A stretch of DNA of 6,746 nt from QYOJ01 sp043806735 (GCA_043806735.1 JAZDGR010000165.1:1-6746); one strand, 5' to 3'; counted from the stretch's first letter, positions 1 to 6,108 are shown. The notes: generated by a model not told the origin, from the letters alone. Made by a program: numbers and translations.

Positions 1-533
1 GCGACGGCGCCTTTACCTTTGCGTTTCTTCCGGCCGAGGCCAGCATTTATGCGATCCGTTTCCTGCCCGGGCAGCAGGTGGTTTTCATCGCTGCTCCAGG
101 GGATACCATCCGGGTGAGTGGTGACCTGTCTGATTTTCCCGCTTCCTTCCTGGTGGAAGGCAATATCGAAACCGACTTGCTGCAATCTTTTTACAGCTAT
201 TCTGAAAGCAACTTACGGAAGGTTGATTCGTTACAGCGACTCATTGACCTGAACCAGGGAAGCGCCGATTTTTATGCATTGACCGTTCGTGTCGACTCCC
301 TGCTCAACCTGATCTGGGAAGCGCAGAGGCAATATGAAAAAGCTTTTCTCCGGGAGCACGCCGGAACCTTAGCTTCGTTGCTCGTGGTCAATTACCATTT
401 CGGGATGAAACCACTCCTCTCTCCGGAGGCCGACCGGAGTGATTACCGGCGGGTCGACAGCGGGTTGAGGGCGGCTTATCCAAATAACAGGCATACCCTC
501 CTCTTTCATCGCTGGCTGCAGGAGGTACGTTAA
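1..533 (+). CDS. DUF4369-like domain protein, 3' part (N-terminus outside window)
   Basis: An open frame runs from the left edge (first complete codon at position 3) to TAA at 531-533, giving 176 residues with no start needed inside the window. A GTG at 78 is only an internal codon, because conserved-looking sequence continues upstream of it. The segment FIAAPGDTIRVSGDL, followed by a 'VEGN' stretch, a helical region rich in acidic and basic residues, and a late 'YPNNRHTLLFHRWL', resembles the N-terminal DUF4369-type region of Bacteroidetes TlpA/AhpC-like proteins, which are usually secreted or lipid-anchored. In such proteins a thioredoxin domain with a CxxC motif normally follows this point. 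Here the frame stops instead, and the visible part contains no cysteine. The family call rests on overall pattern, not a catalytic motif, so it is moderate. Function is unknown, and the signal peptide, if any, lies outside the window. Confidence 0.6.
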   Translation, partial: DGAFTFAFLPAEASIYAIRFLPGQQVVFIAAPGDTIRVSGDLSDFPASFLVEGNIETDLLQSFYSYSESNLRKVDSLQRLIDLNQGSADFYALTVRVDSLLNLIWEAQRQYEKAFLREHAGTLASLLVVNYHFGMKPLLSPEADRSDYRRVDSGLRAAYPNNRHTLLFHRWLQEVR

Positions 534-540
534 AATGTTG

Positions 541-548
541 TAAGTTTG
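541..548 (+). promoter_or_regulatory. Predicted lpxH promoter, -7 box TAAGTTTG
   Basis: TAAGTTTG matches the Bacteroidetes -7 consensus TAnnTTTG exactly and ends 15 bp before the lpxH ATG at 564. No convincing TTG -33 element is seen 17-23 bp upstream. The box overlaps the TTG codon at 546, which argues against that codon being the lpxH start. Confidence 0.5.
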
Positions 549-563
549 GACCAACTTTTTTCT

Positions 564-1322
564 ATGGGCAATAAAATCTATTTCGCATCGGATTTTCACT
601 TCGGGATCCCTGATCCACTCCTCAGCCGCGAGCGGGAAGCGCGCTTTGTAAAATGGCTGGATCATATCGGGAAGGATGCCTCAGAGATCGTTCTCCTGGG
701 CGACCTTTTTGATTTCTGGTTCGAATACCGGGCGGCAGTACCGAAAGGCTATACCCGGTTATTAGGCAAGCTGGCAGAGATCACCGATGCTGGCATTCCG
801 GTTCATCTTTTTCGCGGGAATCACGACATGTGGGCCTTCAACTATCTCACGGAAGAGCTGAACATTCAGCTTCACGGCTCGCCCGAGTTCAGGCAGATTG
901 GTTCCAAGCGGTTTTACCTGGCACATGGGGATGGTCTTGGCCCAGGGGATCATGGGTATAAGTTCCTGAAGAGGGTCTTTGCCAACAAGGTCAACCAGTT
1001 TCTTTTCAGCTGGATCCATCCCGATTTCGGTATTCCCCTGGCGTTATTCTGGTCGCGAAAAAGCCGGTATGCAGCTATGGCCCGTGAAAAAAAGGATCTG
1101 GACCGTACCCTTCATTTGATTGAAAGGCGGATCACCACCTATTCCATGGCAATCCTGCGGGAGCATCCCGGACTTGATTTCCTGATTTATGGCCATTACC
1201 ATTACCCGATGGACAAGCTGTTGGACTCCAGGACACGACAGATCGTTCTGGGCGATTGGCTGACCCATTTTACTTATGCAGTATTTGACGGGGAGGATGT
1301 CAGGTTGCTGACGTTCGAATAA
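564..1322 (+). CDS. lpxH: UDP-2,3-diacylglucosamine diphosphatase LpxH
   Basis: This 252-residue calcineurin-like metallophosphoesterase hydrolyses UDP-2,3-diacylglucosamine to lipid X (2,3-diacylglucosamine 1-phosphate) and UMP, a step of lipid A synthesis at the inner face of the cytoplasmic membrane. The metal-binding motifs are in the expected order: D10-x-H12 in ASDFHFG, G46-D47 in GDLFDFWFEY, G85-N86-H87-D88 in RGNHDMW, H120 in LAHGDG and G210-H-x-H213 in GHYHYP. The GDLFDFW and GNHDMW forms are typical of LpxH rather than of general phosphoesterases. Length matches Bacteroidetes homologues of about 250 residues. I chose ATG 564 because the homology begins right there (MGNKIYFASDFH). 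The in-frame TTG at 546 would add six residues and sits inside the predicted -7 box. No Shine-Dalgarno sequence is visible. The gene lies 30 bp after the preceding CDS and ends at a strong hairpin terminator. Confidence 0.95.
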   Translation: MGNKIYFASDFHFGIPDPLLSREREARFVKWLDHIGKDASEIVLLGDLFDFWFEYRAAVPKGYTRLLGKLAEITDAGIPVHLFRGNHDMWAFNYLTEELNIQLHGSPEFRQIGSKRFYLAHGDGLGPGDHGYKFLKRVFANKVNQFLFSWIHPDFGIPLALFWSRKSRYAAMAREKKDLDRTLHLIERRITTYSMAILREHPGLDFLIYGHYHYPMDKLLDSRTRQIVLGDWLTHFTYAVFDGEDVRLLTFE

Positions 1323-1351
1323 AAAAGGCGACCCGATGGGTCGCCTTTTTT
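1321..1351. terminator. Bidirectional intrinsic terminator between lpxH and the ferredoxin gene
   Basis: GGCGACCC (1327-1334) pairs perfectly with GGGTCGCC (1338-1345) around a three-base GAT loop. The stem is flanked by A6 (1321-1326) and T6 (1346-1351), so it has a U-tract in both directions. It begins inside the lpxH stop codon and should end lpxH transcription on the + strand and ferredoxin transcription on the - strand. Confidence 0.9.
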
Positions 1352-1355
1352 GTTG

Positions 1356-1376
1356 GGGCGACCGGACCGGTCGCCC
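1356..1376. terminator. Second hairpin of a tandem terminator pair
   Basis: GGGCGACCGG (1356-1365) and CCGGTCGCCC (1367-1376) are exact inverted repeats around a single base. A realistic fold is an 8-bp stem with a five-base GGACC loop. On the + strand it is followed only by a weak TTCTT, and on the - strand by CAAC then A-rich sequence, so it is probably a back-up or RNA-end-stabilising hairpin for one or both convergent genes rather than a full terminator. Its stem core GGCGACC/GGTCGCC is the same as that of the hairpin at 1327-1345. Confidence 0.65.
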
Positions 1377-1382
1377 TTCTTG

Positions 1383-1550
1383 CTAGGCCGGGTGGATCGC
1401 TTCAACCGGGCAGACATCGGCGCAAGCGCCACAATCGGTGCAAACCCCAGGATCAATTTTATAGATATCACCTTCGGTTATCGCTTCAACCGGACATTCA
1501 TCGATGCAGGTTCCGCAAGCGGTGCAATCGTCATTGACAATATAAGCCAT
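1383..1550 (-). CDS. Small 2x[4Fe-4S] ferredoxin
   Basis: This 55-residue low-potential electron carrier of the clostridial/bacterial type is cytoplasmic. It has two canonical cluster motifs: C9-x2-C12-x2-C15-x3-C19-P (CTACGTCIDECP) and C37-x2-C40-x2-C43-x3-C47-P (CTDCGACADVCP). Each is followed by VEAI, the internal duplication typical of the family. By the usual pattern the first three cysteines of one motif plus the last cysteine of the other bind each cluster. The start is ATG at 1550 (MAYIVNDDC). An in-frame extension to 1577 would add nine residues of non-conserved sequence running into the leader hairpin and is rejected. The gene is divergent from korA-korB and convergent with lpxH. 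The position next to korAB suggests it serves that oxidoreductase, but this is inference from context. The family assignment itself is secure. Confidence 0.95.
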   Translation of the reverse strand: MAYIVNDDCTACGTCIDECPVEAITEGDIYKIDPGVCTDCGACADVCPVEAIHPA

Positions 1551-1569
1551 AGAGTAGTGGATTTTATAG

Positions 1570-1584
1570 TCCCGCAAAGCGGGA
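1570..1584 (-). other. Hairpin in the predicted ferredoxin mRNA leader
   Basis: TCCCGC (1570-1575) and GCGGGA (1579-1584) form a perfect 6-bp, five-G:C stem around a three-base loop. It lies between the predicted ferredoxin promoter and its ATG, about 20 bases upstream of the start codon. No T-run follows on either strand, so it does not look like an intrinsic terminator. A role in mRNA stability or translation is possible but not shown. Confidence 0.45.
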
Positions 1585-1602
1585 ACTTGGTTAATAACTT
1601 GG
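1584..1602. repeat. Short direct repeat with central palindrome in the divergent region
   Basis: AACTTGG occurs twice, at 1584-1590 and 1596-1602, a spacing of 12 bp. Between and overlapping them is the palindrome GTTA-A-TAAC (1590-1598). The element sits just downstream of the predicted ferredoxin transcription start, where an operator could act. No regulator family is recognisable from it, and chance occurrence cannot be excluded. Confidence 0.3.
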
Positions 1603-1612
1603 ATTCCGGGCG

Positions 1613-1620
1613 CAAATATA
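1613..1620 (-). promoter_or_regulatory. Predicted ferredoxin promoter, -7 box TATATTTG
   Basis: Read on the - strand, this is TATATTTG, an exact TAnnTTTG match. A weak -33-like TTTA (minus strand, from + positions 1639-1642) lies 18 bp upstream. The leader from this promoter to the ATG at 1550 would be roughly 55-60 bases, the longest in the window. Confidence 0.55.
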
Positions 1621-1679
1621 CGACTTTTTGAAGTCCGCTAAAGTTTTGCCATTTTCCTTTAAATATCCTGCGAAAGCTG

Positions 1680-1687
1680 TACATTTG
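1680..1687 (+). promoter_or_regulatory. Predicted korA-korB promoter, -7 box TACATTTG
   Basis: TACATTTG matches TAnnTTTG exactly and lies 21 bp before the korA ATG at 1709. No good TTG -33 element is at the right distance; the TTTTG at 1644-1648 is about 31 bp away, which is too far. Together with the - strand box at 1613-1620 it defines a divergent promoter pair about 60 bp apart. Confidence 0.55.
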
Positions 1688-1708
1688 CACGTTAATTTTT
1701 ATCTGATC

Positions 1709-3556
1709 ATGACAAAGAAAAATCGTCCCGTTGTTGAGCGGGAATCTGTTGTTGTAAAATTTGTTGGCGACTCGGGTGACGGGATGCAATTTACAGGAGG
1801 TCTTTTCTCCGATTCAGCTGCTATCGCTGGGAATGACCTGGCCACTTTCCCCGATTTTCCGGCCGAGATCCGGGCTCCGCAGAATACCATTGCGGGGGTT
1901 TCAGGCTTCCAGGTACATATGGGAAGCGCTAAAATTTTTACTACCGGCGACTTCTGCGACGTCATTGTGACCATGAATCCGGCTTCTCTCAGAGCCAATA
2001 TGAAATGGGCGAAGGTGGGTGCAACGTTGCTGGTGGATACCGATTCTTTCGATGAAAAATCGATCGCAAAAGCCGGTTACACTTCAAATCCCCTGGAAGA
2101 TGACTCCCTGAAACGGTACAATCTGGTGCAGGCGCCCATTACCACTCTGACTAAAGAAAGCCTGAAAGATCTCGGCATTGACAACAAGACCGCAGAGCGT
2201 AGCAAAAACATGTTTGCCCTGGGGATGCTTTACTACATTTTCAACCGGCCTCTCGAGCCCTCGTTCCAATATTTTGCCCAAAAATTTAAAAAAGATCCGC
2301 GCATGGTCGGGATCAATAAAGTGGTTTTGACTGCAGGATTTAATTATGCCGATACCCTTGAGGCTATTGAATCGGTAATCCAGGTGAAACCCGCTAAAAT
2401 GCCTCCAGGCCGCTACCGGAACATTACCGGAAACGTGGCAACAGCATGGGGCCTTCTGGCCGCTGCAGAGAAATCGGGAAGAGCCCTGTTCCTGGGTTCT
2501 TACCCCATCACTCCGGCTACGGAGATCCTTATGGAGTTAGCCAAACACAAATCCTTGGGAGCGAAAGTATTCCAGGCCGAAGATGAGATCGCTGGGATCT
2601 GTTCGGCCATTGGCGCCAGTTACGCCGGACTGATGGCTTGTACTTCCACTTCCGGGCCGGGGCTATCCCTGAAGAGTGAAGCGATCGGTTTGGCTGTGAT
2701 GACGGAACTTCCCCTGGTGATCGTCAATGTACAACGGGGAGGCCCATCTACCGGACTCCCTACCAAATCGGAGCAGTCTGACCTCCTTCAAGCCCTGTTT
2801 GGCCGGAACGGAGAGTGCCCCGTGATTGTCATCGCTGCATCCAGCTCGGATAATTGCTTCCAGTATGCTTACATGGCGGCCAAGTTATCGATGGAACACA
2901 TGACTCCCTGTATTTTACTGACCGACGGTTACCTGGCTTTCGGGTCGGCCCTGTTTAAAATCCCGAAAATGGCAGAGATGCCTTCGATCAATCCTCCGGT
3001 TGCCAAAGCCAACGACCCGGATTATAAACCCTATGCCCGGGATCCTAAGACCCTGGTCCGCAAATGGGCCATCCCGGGAACTGAAGGACTTCGCCACCGT
3101 ATCGGCGGATTGGAAAAGGAAGATATCACAGGGGTGGTTTCCTCCGATCCCATGAATCACCAGCTGATGATTACCCTGAGAGCCGAGAAGGTGGCGAAGG
3201 TCGCAGATTTTATTCCGCTTCAGGAGGTGGACGGCCCGAAGAAAGGGGATTTACTTGTGGTCAGCTGGGGAGGCACTTACGGTGCTGTTTACTCGGCCGT
3301 TCAACAGATGCATGCGGAAGGGAAACACATCAGTCATGCCCATTTCCATTACATTGACCCGCTTCCGAAGAACACGGAAAAGATCCTGAAAAGTTATAAA
3401 AAGATCCTCGTATGTGAGCTGAATGCCGGACAATTTGTCAATTATCTCCGGATGAACTTTCCGTTGCCTAACATTTACCAGTTCAATAAAATTCAGGCAC
3501 TGCCTTTTATGATCAATGAGTTAACCGAGAAATTCAACCAACTATTAGAAGGATAA
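1709..3556 (+). CDS. korA: 2-oxoacid:ferredoxin oxidoreductase alpha subunit, gamma-alpha fusion (likely 2-oxoglutarate)
   Basis: This 615-residue subunit partners KorB to convert a 2-oxoacid plus CoA into acyl-CoA and CO2 while reducing ferredoxin, a cytoplasmic reaction that is reversible in anaerobes. The N-terminal gamma domain (about residues 13-195) opens with the signature G20-DSGDGMQ. The alpha, thiamine-pyrimidine-binding domain follows from about residue 250 with Y265-P-I-T-P, the 'EDEIAGICSAIGASYAG' segment and R343-GGPSTGLPTKSEQSDL; the Arg is the family's presumed substrate-carboxylate contact. A C-terminal domain begins near D514 (DLLVVSWGGTYGAV). I chose ATG 1709 because conserved sequence starts soon after it and the predicted promoter lies just upstream; the in-frame TTG at 1628 would place 27 residues across that promoter. 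korB starts 5 bp after the stop. The 2-oxoglutarate preference is inferred from similarity to KorA-type fusions; other 2-oxoacids are possible. Confidence 0.96.
   Translation: MTKKNRPVVERESVVVKFVGDSGDGMQFTGGLFSDSAAIAGNDLATFPDFPAEIRAPQNTIAGVSGFQVHMGSAKIFTTGDFCDVIVTMNPASLRANMKWAKVGATLLVDTDSFDEKSIAKAGYTSNPLEDDSLKRYNLVQAPITTLTKESLKDLGIDNKTAERSKNMFALGMLYYIFNRPLEPSFQYFAQKFKKDPRMVGINKVVLTAGFNYADTLEAIESVIQVKPAKMPPGRYRNITGNVATAWGLLAAAEKSGRALFLGSYPITPATEILMELAKHKSLGAKVFQAEDEIAGICSAIGASYAGLMACTSTSGPGLSLKSEAIGLAVMTELPLVIVNVQRGGPSTGLPTKSEQSDLLQALFGRNGECPVIVIAASSSDNCFQYAYMAAKLSMEHMTPCILLTDGYLAFGSALFKIPKMAEMPSINPPVAKANDPDYKPYARDPKTLVRKWAIPGTEGLRHRIGGLEKEDITGVVSSDPMNHQLMITLRAEKVAKVADFIPLQEVDGPKKGDLLVVSWGGTYGAVYSAVQQMHAEGKHISHAHFHYIDPLPKNTEKILKSYKKILVCELNAGQFVNYLRMNFPLPNIYQFNKIQALPFMINELTEKFNQLLEG
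3547..3553 (+). promoter_or_regulatory. Shine-Dalgarno-like site for korB, AGAAGGA
   Basis: AGAAGGA ends 8 bases before the korB ATG at 3562 and lies inside the last codons of korA. It is notable because the genes with their own predicted promoters in this window lack such a site; it supports ribosome re-loading within the korA-korB transcript. Confidence 0.5.
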
Positions 3557-3561
3557 GTACC

Positions 3562-4602
3562 ATGGAATATATCAATGCAACCGTCGAACGTACCACCGTT
3601 CAGTTATCCAAAGCCGACTTTGAAAGCGACCAGATGGTGAAATGGTGTCCCGGATGCGGCGCTCACGCCATCCTGAGTGCTGTGGAACGTGTGTTCCCTA
3701 AACTGGGCTATAAAAAGGAGAATTTCTGTCTGGTTTCCGGCATCGGGTGTTCTTCCCGTTTCCCGTACTATGTGAATACATACGGGATCCATGGCATTCA
3801 CGGGCGTGCAATGGCCATTGCGACCGGCGTAAAGGTTGCTAACCCTCACCTGAGTGTATGGGTAGCTACAGGTGATGGCGATTCTCTTGCCATCGGAGGA
3901 AATCACTTTATCCATACCATCCGCCGGAATGTCGACATCAACGTAATCCTATTCAACAACGAGATCTATGGATTGACCAAAGGGCAGTATTCCCCCACCA
4001 CCCCGATGAACAAAGTGACCAAAACAAGTCCGCAAGGAACCATCGAACATCCGTTCAATATCGGGGAACTGGTCATGGGAGCCCAGGGAACTTTTTTTGC
4101 CAGGGTCCCCGATAACGACTTGACCATGATGACCGAAGCCATGTTCGAATCGGCCAAGCATGACGGCACTTCCATCATTGAGATCCTCCAGAACTGCATC
4201 ATTTACGCCGACAAAGCCCATTATAATATCACCAACAAAGAAGCGCGGGATGAAAATATGTGCGTGGTACGCAACGGCCAGCCTATGCTGTTTGGGAAGA
4301 ACAAGGAGAAGGGACTTCATCTGGTGGGAACTGAACTGGAAGTCGTTGAGGTAGGGAAGAACGGGATTACCCTCGATGACATTCTGATTCACGACCGGTA
4401 CAATCCCGATCCCTGGATCCACATGATGCTCGCCAAACTTAGCCCTCCTCATTACCCGAAGATCTTCGGGATCATCCGTTCAGCCATGTTCCCCACTTAC
4501 GATGACCTTGTTGTGGAAAAGATCCAGCAAGGGCAGCAGGAATCGAAAATCAAAAAGATGGATCACCTGTTGAATAGCGGGGAGACGTGGGAGATAAAGT
4601 GA
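3562..4602 (+). CDS. korB: 2-oxoacid:ferredoxin oxidoreductase beta subunit (likely 2-oxoglutarate)
   Basis: This 346-residue subunit carries thiamine diphosphate and one [4Fe-4S] cluster and passes electrons from the substrate to ferredoxin. Cluster cysteines are C29 and C32 (WCPGCGAH), C63 (IGCSSRFPYY) and C212 (ILQNCIIYA). Their spacing of 3, 31 and 149 residues closely follows the pattern known for crystallised archaeal OFOR beta subunits. The diphosphate/Mg site is G104-DGD followed by N132-N133 (TGDGDSLAIGG ... FNNEIYGLTKGQYSPTT). The GIHGIHGRA segment after the third cysteine is also typical. It is co-transcribed with korA: the gap is 5 bp, with AGAAGGA before the ATG. No separate delta (ferredoxin-like) subunit is present, so electrons must go to an external carrier. 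No hairpin terminator is visible after the stop; heptad repeats begin immediately. Confidence 0.97.
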   Translation: MEYINATVERTTVQLSKADFESDQMVKWCPGCGAHAILSAVERVFPKLGYKKENFCLVSGIGCSSRFPYYVNTYGIHGIHGRAMAIATGVKVANPHLSVWVATGDGDSLAIGGNHFIHTIRRNVDINVILFNNEIYGLTKGQYSPTTPMNKVTKTSPQGTIEHPFNIGELVMGAQGTFFARVPDNDLTMMTEAMFESAKHDGTSIIEILQNCIIYADKAHYNITNKEARDENMCVVRNGQPMLFGKNKEKGLHLVGTELEVVEVGKNGITLDDILIHDRYNPDPWIHMMLAKLSPPHYPKIFGIIRSAMFPTYDDLVVEKIQQGQQESKIKKMDHLLNSGETWEIK

Positions 4603-4668
4603 AGTACGAAGCCAGAAGTTAAAAGGTAGAACGCAAGTTAGAAGGTAGAAGGAGGAAGCAGGGAGGAA
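4601..4668. repeat. Degenerate GAAGnnn heptad tract after korB
   Basis: Purine-rich sequence with a 7-bp period: GAAGTAC, GAAGCCA, GAAGTTA, AAAGGTA, GAACGCA, a shortened AGTTA, then GAAGGTA, GAAGGAG and GAAGCAG. The first unit begins within the korB stop codon. Units are too degenerate for a simple microsatellite but the phase is held apart from one 2-bp deletion. I see no coding signal in it. Confidence 0.65.
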
Positions 4669-4670
4669 AA

Positions 4671-4710
4671 CTGTAGACTGCCAACTGCCAACTGCCAACT
4701 GGGAACTGGG
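4671..4710. repeat. CTGCCAA heptad tandem repeat
   Basis: CTGTAGA (4671-4677) is followed by three identical CTGCCAA units (4678-4698), then CTGGGAA and a partial CTGGG (4699-4710). This is a clear 7-bp tandem array directly after the GAAGnnn tract. The remainder of this gap (4711-4756) contains only the tilS promoter box. I see no terminator hairpin for korB. Confidence 0.8.
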
Positions 4711-4743
4711 TACAGCTTAAGCAGTATCCGGTTTTTGTTTATG

Positions 4744-4751
4744 TATCTTTG
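4744..4751 (+). promoter_or_regulatory. Predicted tilS promoter, -7 box TATCTTTG
   Basis: TATCTTTG is an exact TAnnTTTG match, separated from the tilS ATG at 4757 by only 5 bp. Transcription would start at or very near the start codon, implying a leaderless or nearly leaderless mRNA. No TTG -33 element is seen at the expected distance. Confidence 0.5.
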
Positions 4752-4756
4752 TAGGG

Positions 4757-6094
4757 ATGCTGAAGAGATTCAAATCTTTTATTGAAGAACAACGGTTGTG
4801 CGACTCTGCTGATCGGGTACTTCTGGCGGTTTCTGGGGGAATGGATTCCGTGGTGATGGCGGAGTTGTTCCATCAGGCCGGCTATCAATTCGGCATGGCT
4901 CATTGCAACTTCCGGTTGCGTGGATCCGAATCGGATGAGGATGAAGCATCTGTAAGAAACCTGGCTTCGGGGTATAAGGTCCCGTTTTTCACGAAGAGCT
5001 TTCCTACTTTGGATTACGCAGCACTCCATGGGATCTCCGTCCAAATGGCGGCAAGGGAGCTACGCTATTCCTGGTTCGAAGAGATCCGGGGAGACGAAGG
5101 GTTCTCCCGGATTGCTACCGCTCATCACCTCGACGACCAGATCGAAACGGTGTTCATCAATTTGCTCCGGGGGACCGGCATCTCGGGATTGCATGGAATT
5201 CTGCCCAGGCAGGGAGATCTTATACGGCCGCTTCTCTTTGCCTGGCGGAGTGAGATCGAATCTTTTGGCAAACAGCATCGCCTGCCCTTCCGGGAAGACA
5301 GTTCTAACAGGTCTGTAAAATATACCCGGAACAAAATCCGGCACCAGTTGATCCCCCTTCTCCACTCTATCCAACCCGATTTCGCCGGCAACATAACAGC
5401 TACTGTTTCCCACATCCGGGAGACCGAATCCATCCTGAAACCGTACCTTGAAAAGACCCGCAAACGGTTGGTCAGGAAGCAACGTGACCGTTGGGTAATC
5501 CATATCCCGGACCTGATCAGGCTGGAACCACTTGCGGCCTGGCTTTACGAACTGTTGCTTCCGTTTGAGTTCAACGAGGCCGCTACCCGTGACCTTGTAA
5601 GAAGCCTGGATAAAGAAAGCGGAAAGATCTTTCTCTCTCCAGGTTATCGGATCGTTAAGGACCGCGATACCCTGATCGTAACGCGCCTCGGGGAAGAAGG
5701 TCCTGCGTGTATTCAAAGTGAGTTCTTGATTGAAGAAGGCCAGACTACGGTTCAGATTCCGGTGCGGCTGCACCTGAAAACGGTCCGAAAAAGAGCCGGT
5801 TACCTGATCAGCTCCTCCAGGAATATTGCCACGCTGGATAAAGACAAACTGGTATTTCCGCTGATCCTGCGAAAATGGAAGCCTGGAGATTATTTTTATC
5901 CATACGGACTGAACAAACGAAAAAAACTGAGTGACTTTTTCATCGATGAAAAGGTTTCCATTCCTGAAAAGGAACGTACCTGGGTACTTTGTTCGGGTGC
6001 GAAGATCGCATGGGTCATCGGGCACCGGACCGACCACCGGTTCAGGGTTACGTCAAGAACCAACTGGCTTCTGGAAGTCGATTTCCTTCCCTGA
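4757..6094 (+). CDS. tilS: tRNA(Ile)-lysidine synthetase TilS
   Basis: This 445-residue cytoplasmic enzyme uses ATP and lysine to convert C34 of the CAU-anticodon tRNA(Ile) into lysidine, switching it from reading AUG to AUA. The N-type ATP-pyrophosphatase domain shows the PP-loop S26-GGMDS, H49-CNFRLRG, and A122-HHLDDQIET followed by LLRGTGISGLHG (L136 onward), and then EDSSNRSVKYTRNKIRH, a family signature. A C-terminal TilS domain is present, with RKWKPGDYFYPYGL, KKLSDFFIDEK and WVIGHRTDHRF near the end. The length fits the longer, two-domain Bacteroidetes form. ATG 4757 is the only plausible start: no in-frame start codon lies just upstream, and the next one (TTG at residue 14) would cut into the first helix. 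The gene is essential in most bacteria. It has its own predicted promoter and ends 38 bp before the dsbD-like gene. Confidence 0.97.
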   Translation: MLKRFKSFIEEQRLCDSADRVLLAVSGGMDSVVMAELFHQAGYQFGMAHCNFRLRGSESDEDEASVRNLASGYKVPFFTKSFPTLDYAALHGISVQMAARELRYSWFEEIRGDEGFSRIATAHHLDDQIETVFINLLRGTGISGLHGILPRQGDLIRPLLFAWRSEIESFGKQHRLPFREDSSNRSVKYTRNKIRHQLIPLLHSIQPDFAGNITATVSHIRETESILKPYLEKTRKRLVRKQRDRWVIHIPDLIRLEPLAAWLYELLLPFEFNEAATRDLVRSLDKESGKIFLSPGYRIVKDRDTLIVTRLGEEGPACIQSEFLIEEGQTTVQIPVRLHLKTVRKRAGYLISSSRNIATLDKDKLVFPLILRKWKPGDYFYPYGLNKRKKLSDFFIDEKVSIPEKERTWVLCSGAKIAWVIGHRTDHRFRVTSRTNWLLEVDFLP

Positions 6095-6108
6095 TAAGAT
6101 AAAAATTG

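Noticed and set aside
546..563. TTG 546 as the lpxH start
   Set aside because: It overlaps the predicted -7 box, and LpxH proteins start directly at the M-x-x-K-I-Y-F-ASD segment encoded from 564.
1551..1577. Nine-residue N-terminal extension of the ferredoxin
   Set aside because: It would run through the leader hairpin, and the mature ferredoxin pattern begins at MAYIVNDDC from ATG 1550.
1350..1631. Plus-strand open frame of 93 codons opposite the ferredoxin gene
   Set aside because: It is antisense to a clear 2x[4Fe-4S] ferredoxin, crosses a terminator hairpin and the ferredoxin leader, and has no recognisable domain.
1628..1708. N-terminal extension of KorA from TTG 1628
   Set aside because: The extra 27 residues lie across the predicted korA promoter and are not KorA-like; conserved sequence begins just after ATG 1709.
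3949..4452. Minus-strand open frame of 167 codons inside korB
   Set aside because: It is a shadow frame of korB, which has intact cofactor and cluster motifs throughout.
4601..4710. CRISPR array or mobile-element end
   Set aside because: The repeats are 7-bp tandem units without spacers, terminal inverted repeats, target duplications or a nearby transposase.
5060..6037. Long minus-strand open frame of 325 codons inside tilS
   Set aside because: It is antisense to tilS, whose motifs and domains span the same stretch, and its translation shows no family motif.
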